Source: Clostridiaceae bacterium
GTDB lineage: Bacteria; Bacillota; Clostridia; Saccharofermentanales; UBA5734
Length of the DNA: 7,772 nucleotides
Assembly (NCBI GenBank): GCA_012727965.1
Contig: JAAYFZ010000189.1
Location: 1 to 7,772, forward strand
Reading direction: 5' to 3'
The notes beneath the pieces are model-generated. The model was not told the DNA's origin. It made no database searches and saw only the letters and a program-made list of their open reading frames with translations. Within the stretch, counting starts at the first letter, position 1. Each line of letters opens with the position of its first letter. This document shows positions 1 through 6,726 of the stretch, piece by piece. A program made the position numbers and the translations under genes.

Positions 1-218
1 CAGCTGACCGGATAATAAAAGTTCTTGAGAGCTATAAGCTGCCTGTATCAACTGACTTGCCGCTTGAGGATATCCTGCCGGTGATCGCATCAGATAAGAA
101 AAATATGGGATCACGTCTCTATTTCGTATTGCTAAGAGGAATCGGGGATGCCTTCCTAAAACCGATGAAGAGAACTGAACTGGCAGAGCTGCTGCAGGAG
201 GTGTGGCAGCATGCCTGA
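1..218 (+). CDS. aroB: 3-dehydroquinate synthase, C-terminal part (5' end outside window)
   Basis: Partial gene. The first complete codon is at base 3, and about 71 residues are readable before the TGA at 216-218. The tail carries the DKKN-x-GSRLYFVLLRGIGDAF pattern typical of the end of 3-dehydroquinate synthase, where a conserved DKK is followed by a strand and then a GIG(D/E)A turn. The enzyme is cytoplasmic, NAD- and divalent metal-dependent, and converts DAHP to 3-dehydroquinate, the second step of the shikimate pathway. The NAD- and metal-binding residues lie upstream and cannot be checked. The stop overlaps the aroA start by 8 nt (ATGCCTGA). The assignment rests on this short tail plus the immediate aroA-aroC-aroQ context, which fits aroB well. 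Other members of the dehydroquinate synthase-like fold are unlikely in this position. Confidence 0.85.
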   Translation, partial: ADRIIKVLESYKLPVSTDLPLEDILPVIASDKKNMGSRLYFVLLRGIGDAFLKPMKRTELAELLQEVWQHA

Positions 219-1404
219 CCACACCATGAGAGTAGAACCTGGACATTTGTCCGGTACCATAATTCCTCCGCCTTCAAAAAGCGATGCCCACAGAGCCTTG
301 ATCTGCAGCCGGCTTGCGGCTCAGATCGAGCTGCCTGAGGGCCTGGGAAGACATTGGTCGGATGATATAAAAGCGACTGACGAATGTCTGCAGCGACTTC
401 TTGGGAACAGTGATCTGCCCCTTAACTGCGGTGAATCTGGTACGACTCTGCGTCTGCTTGTGCCTGTGGCCGCCGCTCTAGGCAGGGACTCGACTTTTGC
501 CGGGCATGGTCGTCTGCCTGCCAGGCCTATGAAGGAATATCAGGACATTCTCCATGGTCATGGTGTTGAGCTTGAGATGCCGTCTGGTTTGAGTCTGCCG
601 CTGAAAATACAAGGCAAGCTTGAGCCAGGTGTTTTTTATGCACCTGGTCATATAAGCTCGCAATATATTTCAGGTATGCTGCTGGCTCTGCCGCTTCTCG
701 CAGGGGATTCCGAGCTGATTCTGACCAGTGGTCTGCAGTCGGCGCCCTATGTGGACATGACTCTGGGTACGATGGCTGCTTATGGTGTAACAGTTGAAGA
801 AAAAGAAAACGGCTGGTCGATCAGAGGCGGTCAGAAATACAGTCCGGCGGTCTACAAGGTCGAGGCTGACTATTCACAGGCTGCGTTCTGGCTGACCGCT
901 GCTTTTGGCGGTAATAATATCGAGGTAGAGGGGCTGCGTGCAGGTTCTGTTCAGGGCGACCGTGCAATTATTTCGCTGCTGGCTGATTTTGGCCGTGGAC
1001 TGGAAAGCTATACGATCGATGTTTCGCAGATACCTGATCTGGTGCCCATACTTGCAGTCGCGGCATCTCTTGTTCCGGCCAGAACTGAGCTCGTTAACGC
1101 GGCCAGGCTGAGACTGAAAGAGAGTGACCGGCTGCAAAGTACAGAAGAGGCATTGTCCGGTATTGGAATTGATATCAAGCAGCATGGAGATGGTCTTGTC
1201 ATATATGGCGGCAGACCTCTAGAGGGAGGCCGGGCTAGTGGCCACAACGATCATCGTATTGTCATGGCACTGGCGATAGCTGCGCTCTTTTCCAAAAATG
1301 GTGTGGAGATAGTAGGCGCGCAGGCTGTCAATAAGTCTTATCCAGACTTCTTCCTGCGTCTAAAAGAACTTGGAGGTAGCTGTTATGAGCTCAATTTGGG
1401 GTAA
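211..1404 (+). CDS. aroA: 3-phosphoshikimate 1-carboxyvinyltransferase (EPSP synthase)
   Basis: Transfers the enolpyruvyl group of PEP to shikimate-3-phosphate, giving EPSP, the sixth step of the shikimate pathway; cytoplasmic. The 397 residues are somewhat shorter than the roughly 427-430 of many homologues but contain the full set of landmarks. These are PPSKSDAHRAL at 20-30 (Lys23, Ser24 and Arg28 for ligand binding), CGESGTTLR at 73-81, LPARPM near 102-107, the QYISGMLLALP stretch, PDLVP with Asp276, LKESDR at 302-307 (Lys303, Glu304, Arg307), DHR at 347-349, and a terminal NKSYPDF with Lys375. These match by order the catalytic Asp, Lys, Glu and Arg residues of the E. coli enzyme. The start at 211 is supported by AGGAGGT at 196-202 with 8-nt spacing. 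An in-frame ATG at 226 is less well placed. It overlaps aroB by 8 nt and aroC by 20 nt. The GESGTTLR form is common in clostridial enzymes. Confidence 0.97.
   Translation: MPDHTMRVEPGHLSGTIIPPPSKSDAHRALICSRLAAQIELPEGLGRHWSDDIKATDECLQRLLGNSDLPLNCGESGTTLRLLVPVAAALGRDSTFAGHGRLPARPMKEYQDILHGHGVELEMPSGLSLPLKIQGKLEPGVFYAPGHISSQYISGMLLALPLLAGDSELILTSGLQSAPYVDMTLGTMAAYGVTVEEKENGWSIRGGQKYSPAVYKVEADYSQAAFWLTAAFGGNNIEVEGLRAGSVQGDRAIISLLADFGRGLESYTIDVSQIPDLVPILAVAASLVPARTELVNAARLRLKESDRLQSTEEALSGIGIDIKQHGDGLVIYGGRPLEGGRASGHNDHRIVMALAIAALFSKNGVEIVGAQAVNKSYPDFFLRLKELGGSCYELNLG
1372..1377 (+). promoter_or_regulatory. Shine-Dalgarno site that fixes the aroC start
   Basis: GGAGGT lies 7 nt before the ATG at 1385, inside the last codons of aroA. 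It selects ATG 1385 over the in-frame TTG at 1370, which would add five residues (M-E-V-A-V), has no purine-rich site upstream, and would itself cover the Shine-Dalgarno sequence. Confidence 0.85.
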
Positions 1405-2500
1405 TATGCTGAAAATCAGCCTGTTTGGCGAGTCGCATGGAGCAGGAATCGGAGTGGTTATCGATGGTCTGCCCTCTGGTCAAATAATTGATCTCAAGAC
1501 TGTTGAGGAGATGATGCAGCGACGTGCTCCGGGCCGGACTGCCTGGTCAACACCGCGTAGTGAAGCTGATCAGGTTGAAATTCTGTCTGGCTTTTTCGAA
1601 GGCTGTACAACCGGGACCCCGCTGGCTGGACTGATTAGAAATTCAGACACCCGCTCTGGTGATTATTCCGAGCTGAGGATCAAGCCTCGTCCTGGACATG
1701 CAGACCTTACTGGTCTGGCCAGGTATCAGGGTTTCAATGACCCGCGCGGCGGTGGCCACTTCTCGGGCAGACTTACAGCTCCGTTGACTTTTGCCGGTGC
1801 TGTCAGCAAACAAATTCTGGCAAAACGTGGAATTTTGATCGCGGCTAGAATCACTGAGATCGCCGGTATCAATGATCAGCCGCTTGATCCTGCTTCTCCT
1901 GATATCGATATTTTGAAGAGTTTCGCAGCTCAGTCGATCCCGACTGTTTCTGCCAGTGCCGGTGAAGCAATGAAGCAAGCCGTTTTGAAGGCCAAGGCAC
2001 AAACCGATTCTGTCGGTGGTGTTGTAGAATGCTTCGTGGTTGGATTGCCGGCTGGCCTGGGCGATCCGATTTTCGATGGGATCGAGTCCAGATTAGGTGG
2101 GCTTCTTTTTGCTATACCCGCGGTAAAAGGCGTCGAGTTTGGGGCTGGATTTCAAGCTTCGCGCCGCAATGGCTCACAAAACAATGATGTTCCTGCTTAT
2201 GCCGGCAATGGCATCCGTATGCAGAGCAACAACGGCGGTGGCTCGGACGGTGGTATCAGCAATGGCATGCCACTGGTATTTAGAGTTGCTTTTAAACCAA
2301 CTGCGTCGATCGGTAAACCTCAGCAGACCATCAACCTGCAAACGGGTGAGAGCGAAGAGCTTATTATTCACGGTCGACACGACCCTTGTATTGTTCCGCG
2401 GGCTGTGCCTGTAGTCGAGGCGGCTGCCGCAGTTTTTGCGCTGGATCTGATCATGGAAGCAGAGGGCAGGCTGACTGCCTTCAAGACAGACGATAAGTGA
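1385..2500 (+). CDS. aroC: Chorismate synthase
   Basis: Catalyses the anti-1,4-elimination of phosphate from EPSP to give chorismate, the last common step of the shikimate pathway. It requires reduced FMN and acts in the cytoplasm as a tetramer (family knowledge). The protein has 371 residues from ATG 1385, near the family's usual 360-390. Motifs in order are SIWGNMLKISLFGESHG at the N-terminus (His18), RRAPGR at 46-51, RPGHAD with His105 (the two histidines expected in catalysis), FNDPRGGGHFSGR, the DSVGGVVECFVVGLPAGLGDP stretch split across a strand, NNGGGSDGGISNG, and RHDPCIVPRAVPV near the C-terminus. The start is chosen on the Shine-Dalgarno site at 1372-1377 and because MSSIWGN aligns with the usual family start M-x-x-x-x-G. 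It overlaps aroA by 20 nt and is separated from aroQ by 10 nt, so it is almost certainly cotranscribed with both. Confidence 0.97.
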   Translation: MSSIWGNMLKISLFGESHGAGIGVVIDGLPSGQIIDLKTVEEMMQRRAPGRTAWSTPRSEADQVEILSGFFEGCTTGTPLAGLIRNSDTRSGDYSELRIKPRPGHADLTGLARYQGFNDPRGGGHFSGRLTAPLTFAGAVSKQILAKRGILIAARITEIAGINDQPLDPASPDIDILKSFAAQSIPTVSASAGEAMKQAVLKAKAQTDSVGGVVECFVVGLPAGLGDPIFDGIESRLGGLLFAIPAVKGVEFGAGFQASRRNGSQNNDVPAYAGNGIRMQSNNGGGSDGGISNGMPLVFRVAFKPTASIGKPQQTINLQTGESEELIIHGRHDPCIVPRAVPVVEAAAAVFALDLIMEAEGRLTAFKTDDK

Positions 2501-2510
2501 GGATGGAAAT

Positions 2511-3032
2511 ATGTGTGAAGAGGAAGGAAATGTTGGCAAATCCCTAAAGAGTGAAGAACATTCTGGTGTTGAACGTCCGGCGATCATGCTTCTGCATGGA
2601 CCTAATCTTAATATGCTGGGAAGACGCGACCCAGGACAATATGGTAGTTTCACACTAAAAGATATCGAGCATTCACTGCGTATGCAGGCCGATGCACTTG
2701 GTTATGATCTATATTGTTTTCAGTCTAATCATGAAGGTTATATAATCGACAAAATTCATGAGACAATGGACTTTTGTGCCGGCATGCTTCTGAATGCCGG
2801 AGCTCTAACTCACTACAGCTATGCTTTGCGTGATGCTATTGAGCTCTGTCCGGTTCCAGTAATGGAGATTCATATTTCTGATATTCAAAAACGCGAGGAT
2901 TTCCGCCGTGTTTCTGTTATCAAGGATGTCTGCAGCGGCCAGATTTCCGGTTTAGGCAGGGATAGTTATAGAATCGGTCTCGAACAGCTGGTTAATTTGC
3001 TCACACAGAAGGGACAGACTAATAATGACTGA
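2511..3032 (+). CDS. aroQ: 3-dehydroquinate dehydratase, type II
   Basis: Dehydrates 3-dehydroquinate to 3-dehydroshikimate, the third shikimate step. Type II enzymes are small cytoplasmic dodecamers that use an enolate mechanism (family knowledge). The motifs are LHGPNLNMLGRRDPGQYG at 28-45 (mobile-loop Arg38/Arg39 and catalytic Tyr44), QSNHEG at 71-76, LLNAGALTHYSYALRDA at 93-109 with the catalytic base His101, and EIHISDIQKREDFR with a following S-x-I. The 173 residues exceed the usual 145-155 because about 22 charged residues, rich in Glu, Lys and Ser, precede the first strand. The start at 2511 has a GAGGA site 7 nt upstream. An internal ATG at 2586 would trim into the first beta strand, so the long form is preferred. 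It overlaps pheA by 8 nt (ATGACTGA). The symbol aroQ is also used for one chorismate mutase class; here it means the dehydratase. Confidence 0.95.
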   Translation: MCEEEGNVGKSLKSEEHSGVERPAIMLLHGPNLNMLGRRDPGQYGSFTLKDIEHSLRMQADALGYDLYCFQSNHEGYIIDKIHETMDFCAGMLLNAGALTHYSYALRDAIELCPVPVMEIHISDIQKREDFRRVSVIKDVCSGQISGLGRDSYRIGLEQLVNLLTQKGQTNND

Positions 3033-4209
3033 GGATCTTCAAGGATTAAGAGAGAAAATCAGCTCTATAGATGATAGGCTGCTTGAACTTTTTCGCGAAA
3101 GAATGCAGGTTGCCAGATCAATTGCCAAAACCAAAGCAGGGACTGACAAGCCTGTTTACGACTCGGCCCGTGAAGAGGAACTTCTTACATGGGCAGGTTC
3201 ATGCTGTATTGGCGATGATAGTTTGCGTGCACAGAATCTCATGAGAACTCTGATGCGACTGTCACGCGGGGCTCAGTATGATCTGCTGCGAGGGTTTGAT
3301 GAGAGTTATGAACTGGGCAGAGTCCTTGAGGGTGCGCTGCGAGAACCGCCGGAGGTCAAGACGGCTGTTTACCAGGGTCCGCTATCATCTTATTCTTCAC
3401 AAGCCTGTCGTTTGCTGTTCCCCGAGGCAGAGATCAGCTCGGCCAGAACTTTTGCAGATGCTTGTGACCTGGTTTCAGACGGCGCTGCCGATATTGCTGT
3501 GTTGCCGCTTGAAAACAGCACAGCTGGTACTGTCGATGATGTCTACGATTTGCTGATCGGCCATCATCTATCGATTCAAACTTCTTTGTCGCTGCCGATC
3601 AGCCACTGCTTAATGGTCAAACCGGGAACCAGGCTGGAAGATATTCGCGAAGTGGTATCGCATCCGCAGGCATTGGCGCAATGCTCAGAAGCAATCAGCC
3701 GTTATGGCTGGCAGGTAGTAGAATCGTTGAATACTGCTTATGCTGCGGCTCATGTAGCTGCGAGCGAAGGAGCAGATATTGCCGCTATAGCTTCATCGGA
3801 AGCAGCCTCTGAAAATGGTCTGGATGTTCTTCTGGATAATATAGCCAATACAACTCATAATCAGACACGTTTTATCGCAGTTGGCAGACAAATCTTGATT
3901 ACTCCGCAGGCTGACCGTCTGAGTCTGGTGCTGCGTCTTCCTCATCAGAGCGGCGCACTTGCTTCTATGTTGGCGCTATTTGCTGATCGCGGGATTAATT
4001 TGAGCAAGATTCAGTCAAGGCCAGATCCAAATCAGCCGTGGTCTTATCTGTTTTATCTCGATGCGGATTGCCTTGCCGGTAGTGAACAGGCTTTGTCAGC
4101 TCTTTATCAATTGAGCAGAGAAATGCCTTATATTAAGCTGCTTGGATGGTATAATGAAAAAATTGAAACAAATTTCAGACATGAATTATTACAGGGAGGC
4201 AGACCATGA
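3025..4209 (+). CDS. pheA: Bifunctional chorismate mutase / prephenate dehydratase (P-protein)
   Basis: Converts chorismate to prephenate and then to phenylpyruvate, the committed route to phenylalanine. Three domains are visible in 394 residues. Residues 1-90 form an all-helical AroQ-class chorismate mutase with Arg9, Arg26, Lys37, Asp46, Arg49 and Glu50 in the same spacing as the E. coli active site residues, and probably Gln84. Residues 113-290 form prephenate dehydratase, starting AVYQGPLSSYSSQA, with LPLENSTAGTV in the middle and the catalytic TRF motif at 281-283. Residues 295-375 form an ACT domain for phenylalanine feedback, with GALA at 310-313 and QSRP at 330-333. Most P-proteins have ESRP, so the Glu to Gln change is notable. 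The start overlaps aroQ by 8 nt, with a modest AAGGGA site about 11 nt upstream. The end overlaps the ABC ATPase gene by 4 nt. Confidence 0.96.
   Translation: MTEDLQGLREKISSIDDRLLELFRERMQVARSIAKTKAGTDKPVYDSAREEELLTWAGSCCIGDDSLRAQNLMRTLMRLSRGAQYDLLRGFDESYELGRVLEGALREPPEVKTAVYQGPLSSYSSQACRLLFPEAEISSARTFADACDLVSDGAADIAVLPLENSTAGTVDDVYDLLIGHHLSIQTSLSLPISHCLMVKPGTRLEDIREVVSHPQALAQCSEAISRYGWQVVESLNTAYAAAHVAASEGADIAAIASSEAASENGLDVLLDNIANTTHNQTRFIAVGRQILITPQADRLSLVLRLPHQSGALASMLALFADRGINLSKIQSRPDPNQPWSYLFYLDADCLAGSEQALSALYQLSREMPYIKLLGWYNEKIETNFRHELLQGGRP
4147..4155 (+). promoter_or_regulatory. Possible internal extended -10 promoter before the ABC exporter genes
   Basis: TGGTATAAT is a perfect TGn-TATAAT extended -10 element, about 50 nt upstream of the ABC ATPase start and inside the pheA coding region (codons W-Y-N). 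No good -35 hexamer is seen at 16-18 bp spacing, but extended -10 promoters can do without one. The position is suggestive. A chance match inside coding sequence is possible. Confidence 0.35.
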
Positions 4210-4958
4210 TTGAGATTCAAGGAGTCAGCAAGAGCTATCACGGAGATGTCAAGGCAGTGGACAACATCGATCTTAGTATCGACGCAGGCAGGATATTCGG
4301 TTTTTTGGGACCGAATGGTGCTGGGAAAACGACAACGATCAAAATGATCACAGGTATACTCAGTCCTGACAGTGGAGATATTGTTCTTAATGGCAAGAGT
4401 ATAATCAAGGATCCTTTTGCCGCCAAGAGCTGTTTCGGCCTCGTACCTGATGACCCAAATATTTTCCCGAGACTCAGAGGTGTTGAATATCTTCGTTTTC
4501 TCGGTGATGTTTACAAAGTACCTTCTGATATCAGAGCTGAGCGAATTAAGAAACTGGCAAGCAGACTAGCTTTGACTGATGCTCTTGGTGATCGTATCCA
4601 GAGCTATTCACATGGTATGCGTCAGAAACTGATGATCATTGGTGCACTGATTCATGATCCGGATATTTGGATACTTGATGAACCAATGACCGGGCTTGAT
4701 CCTCAGTCGTCTTATGAACTGAAAACTATGATGCGTGAGCATGCGGATGCCGGCAATACTGTTTTTTTCTCAACTCATGTGCTTGAAGTCGCCGAACGAA
4801 TCTGTGACGAGCTTGCTATTATAGATCGTGGACATATAAGATTCAGCGGTACTCTGGCAGAGATGCGTGAACTTAGCAGAGCTGATGACTCACTCGAAGC
4901 TATGTTCCTAAGACTTGTTTCTGAGGGTTCCGCTGCTTCGGAGGAGGGTCAGGCATGA
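4206..4958 (+). CDS. ABC transporter ATP-binding protein (ABC-2 type exporter)
   Basis: Cytoplasmic ATPase that would power the membrane protein encoded next. In 250 residues it has Walker A GPNGAGKTT at 35-43, a signature sequence SHGMRQK at 135-141 in place of LSGGQ, Walker B IWILDEP at 154-160 with catalytic Glu159, a D-loop GLDPQ, and an H-loop His191 in FFSTH. The Q-loop reads VPDDPNIF, with Asp82 where most ABC proteins have Gln; similar Asp-bearing Q-loops occur in a Gram-positive subfamily, from memory. The C-terminal 30 residues are the usual short acidic tail with no extra domain. The start has GGGAGG at 4194-4199, 6 nt before the ATG, and overlaps the pheA stop as ATGA. Similarity is to the EcsA-like and ABC-2 exporter ATPases. 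The substrate is unknown, and coupling to pheA is the only clue. Confidence 0.95.
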   Translation: MIEIQGVSKSYHGDVKAVDNIDLSIDAGRIFGFLGPNGAGKTTTIKMITGILSPDSGDIVLNGKSIIKDPFAAKSCFGLVPDDPNIFPRLRGVEYLRFLGDVYKVPSDIRAERIKKLASRLALTDALGDRIQSYSHGMRQKLMIIGALIHDPDIWILDEPMTGLDPQSSYELKTMMREHADAGNTVFFSTHVLEVAERICDELAIIDRGHIRFSGTLAEMRELSRADDSLEAMFLRLVSEGSAASEEGQA

Positions 4959-6637
4959 GACAGATCCTGAGACTTACCATGGTTATGCTGCGTGGCAGCG
5001 GCTTCGCTGTTTTCGGCAGTGATGCCAAGAAGAAGAAGAAGCTGGGTAGTTTGGGCAGTTTACTTCTATTTACATTCCTCTTCCTGTATATGGGAGGGCT
5101 GATGGCTGCTTCCAGCATGGGTCTATTTAGAATGTTGGAACCATTTTCGCTAACTGTATTGATACCTCAGCTCTACCTGTCAGCTGCTGCTGTCATGACC
5201 TTTGTCTTCGGCGCGGTTTATGCTATTAGTATCTTCTACTATTCATCAGATGTTATCAGACTGCTGCCGCTTCCACTAAGATCCGGTGAGATCATCAGTG
5301 CGAAGCTTCTGGTGACGGTCGTATACATAGAAATGATCATTATGGCCTTCTTGCTGCCTTCTTTGACAGTTTATGGTGTTATGAGCAATGCCGCCTGGTA
5401 TTATTATCTTCTGATGGTAATCTGTTTGCTGCTTCTGCCTCTTATACCACTATGTGCGGCCTCTATAATTGTAATCCTGCTGATGAGACTTACGCCTTTT
5501 GCCAGAAACAAGGATAGATTCAATACTATTTCAAGCCTGCTTCTGCTGGTCGGAACGTTCGGTATGGTTTCTTTTATTCAGTCGATGGCCGGACGCGGCG
5601 GCGGCGAATTTGCCGAATGGATCGAGGCCGGGACTGACAGTCTGACTTCAGTGACTTCATCGGTCTTTCCGGGTGTGGCACAGGCTTCAAGACTGCTTGC
5701 CTATGGCAGCGGTGCTTTCAATCTGATCGATCTGCTGCTGCTTATTCTATTTGCTGTTATAGCCTGGCTTCTGGTCTTGCTTGTCGGCAGAGCTTTCTAT
5801 TTCCAGGGGGTCGTAAGTGTTGGCATGTCTGGTGGACGCAAGCGTCGCTTGAATGACAGAGAGCTTGACGCAGCCGGCAAATCTGGCAGCCTCTTCTGGA
5901 CTATGGTTGTTAAAGATGTCAGACTGCTGATTCGTACACCAATTTTCTTAATGAACAATGTCATTATGAATTTTCTCTGGCCGGTATTTCTGCTGATGCC
6001 GCTGCTTACACAAGGCAGCTTCACAGAAACTCTGTCGGAACTGAGGAAGGCAACAGCCCAAATCAGTGTTGATTCTGATTTTGTCATAACAATCATTATG
6101 ATGATCGTTTTTGCTTTTTCAGCATTTGTAGCTGGTACTAATGGTATCGCTGCCAGCGCATTATCGCGCGAGGGCAAGCTGCTTTATGTTATGAAAATGA
6201 TACCTGTATCGTATAACAAACAATTACTGGCAAAAGTCACCGTCGGAGTTCTGATGGCTCTTGCTGGCGCTTTGGTGGCAATTATCGCCGCGACCATAAT
6301 GCTGCAGCCACCTCTCTGGCTCATTTTACTTGCTGTTGCTGTACTGCCGGGTGCCTGTGCTTTACCTTCTGCTGCCGGCATAATTTTCGATTTGCTCTGG
6401 CCTAAGCTTAACTGGGATAATGAGCAAAAAGCTGTTAAGCAAAATCTGAATGTACTCTATGGCATGCTGGCTGCGCTGGTGATGATTGCCATATGTGTAT
6501 TGCCGGCATATTTACTGTCTGGATTCTGGCCTTTGGCCTTTGTCGTACTGGTTGTATTGCCTTGGCTGCTAAGCGCAGCTCTCTACATTTTGCTGCGGTC
6601 TATCAGTGGAAGACAAATGGGAGCAATTGAGGCTTGA
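4955..6637 (+). CDS. ABC-2 type exporter permease, two-half (about 12 membrane segments)
   Basis: Integral membrane partner of the preceding ATPase; 560 residues. A short amphipathic N-terminus with five consecutive lysines (25-29) leads into about 12 hydrophobic segments, by eye near 34-57, 68-96, 115-142, 148-177, 190-210, 254-285, 328-351, 375-400, 428-450, 452-479, 499-522 and 524-548. A basic cytoplasmic linker (GGRKRR, 293-298) sits in the middle. Each half has a similar loop: LLPLPLRSGEIISAK at 103-117 and MKMIPVSYNKQLLAK at 413-427. This suggests two fused ABC-2 half-domains, so one permease chain may pair with an ATPase dimer. The LNWDNEQKAVKQN stretch near 485-497 recalls the 'putative ABC exporter' family (ABC_tran_2-like, from memory). 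GGAGGAGGG at 4940-4948 gives a strong binding site, and the start overlaps the ATPase stop as ATGA. No substrate can be assigned. Confidence 0.9.
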   Translation: MRQILRLTMVMLRGSGFAVFGSDAKKKKKLGSLGSLLLFTFLFLYMGGLMAASSMGLFRMLEPFSLTVLIPQLYLSAAAVMTFVFGAVYAISIFYYSSDVIRLLPLPLRSGEIISAKLLVTVVYIEMIIMAFLLPSLTVYGVMSNAAWYYYLLMVICLLLLPLIPLCAASIIVILLMRLTPFARNKDRFNTISSLLLLVGTFGMVSFIQSMAGRGGGEFAEWIEAGTDSLTSVTSSVFPGVAQASRLLAYGSGAFNLIDLLLLILFAVIAWLLVLLVGRAFYFQGVVSVGMSGGRKRRLNDRELDAAGKSGSLFWTMVVKDVRLLIRTPIFLMNNVIMNFLWPVFLLMPLLTQGSFTETLSELRKATAQISVDSDFVITIIMMIVFAFSAFVAGTNGIAASALSREGKLLYVMKMIPVSYNKQLLAKVTVGVLMALAGALVAIIAATIMLQPPLWLILLAVAVLPGACALPSAAGIIFDLLWPKLNWDNEQKAVKQNLNVLYGMLAALVMIAICVLPAYLLSGFWPLAFVVLVVLPWLLSAALYILLRSISGRQMGAIEA

Positions 6638-6675
6638 ATAAGGTAACTTTTTGTGGTGCATCTATCTATTAGTTA

Positions 6676-6684
6676 TGATATAAT
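6676..6684 (+). promoter_or_regulatory. Extended -10 promoter for the V/A-type ATPase operon
   Basis: TGATATAAT is a perfect TGn-TATAAT element in the only sizeable intergenic gap (6638-6726). Initiation would fall near 6690, giving a leader of about 36 nt. No good -35 is present at 16-18 bp; the nearest TTG-rich hexamer, TTGTGG at 6651-6656, is 22 bp from the -10. A second TATAAT at 6694-6699 lacks the TG and is a weaker alternative. No terminator-like hairpin with a T-run follows the permease gene, so read-through from upstream is also possible. Confidence 0.6.
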
Positions 6685-6713
6685 TCGCAGGACTATAATT
6701 ATTATGGCTCTTC

Positions 6714-6720
6714 AGGAGGT
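6714..6720 (+). promoter_or_regulatory. Consensus Shine-Dalgarno site of the V/A-ATPase G/H-like subunit
   Basis: AGGAGGT with 6-nt spacing to ATG 6727 is a full match to the anti-Shine-Dalgarno core. It is one of the strongest ribosome binding sites in the window, fitting a first gene in an operon. Confidence 0.8.
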
Positions 6721-6726
6721 TTAATC

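Noticed and set aside
1370..1384. TTG start adding five residues to AroC
   Set aside because: There is no binding site upstream, and the ATG at 1385 has GGAGGT at 7-nt spacing and matches the family N-terminus.
2139..2414. 91-codon + strand frame inside aroC
   Set aside because: It is an out-of-frame overlap wholly within the conserved aroC reading frame, with no family motif.
2174..2653. 159-codon minus-strand open frame opposite the aroC/aroQ junction
   Set aside because: It lies across two well-supported + strand genes, has no recognisable motif and has a composition typical of a complement shadow. The same reasoning applies to the other antisense frames in the window.
2741..2746. TATAAT inside aroQ (others at 4400-4405 and 5465-5470)
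   Set aside because: They lack the TGn extension and a plausible -35, and are not followed by a gene start. They are expected by chance in this composition.
6635..6660. Possible terminator after the permease (ACTTTTTG run)
   Set aside because: No G+C-rich inverted repeat precedes the T-run, so there is no support for an intrinsic terminator.
6704..6724. Mini-ORF ATG to TAA (M-A-L-Q-E-V) spanning the Shine-Dalgarno site of the G/H-like gene
   Set aside because: It has only six codons and lies very near the predicted transcript 5' end, with only a weak AGGA about 11 nt upstream. A chance ATG in an AT-rich leader is the simpler explanation.
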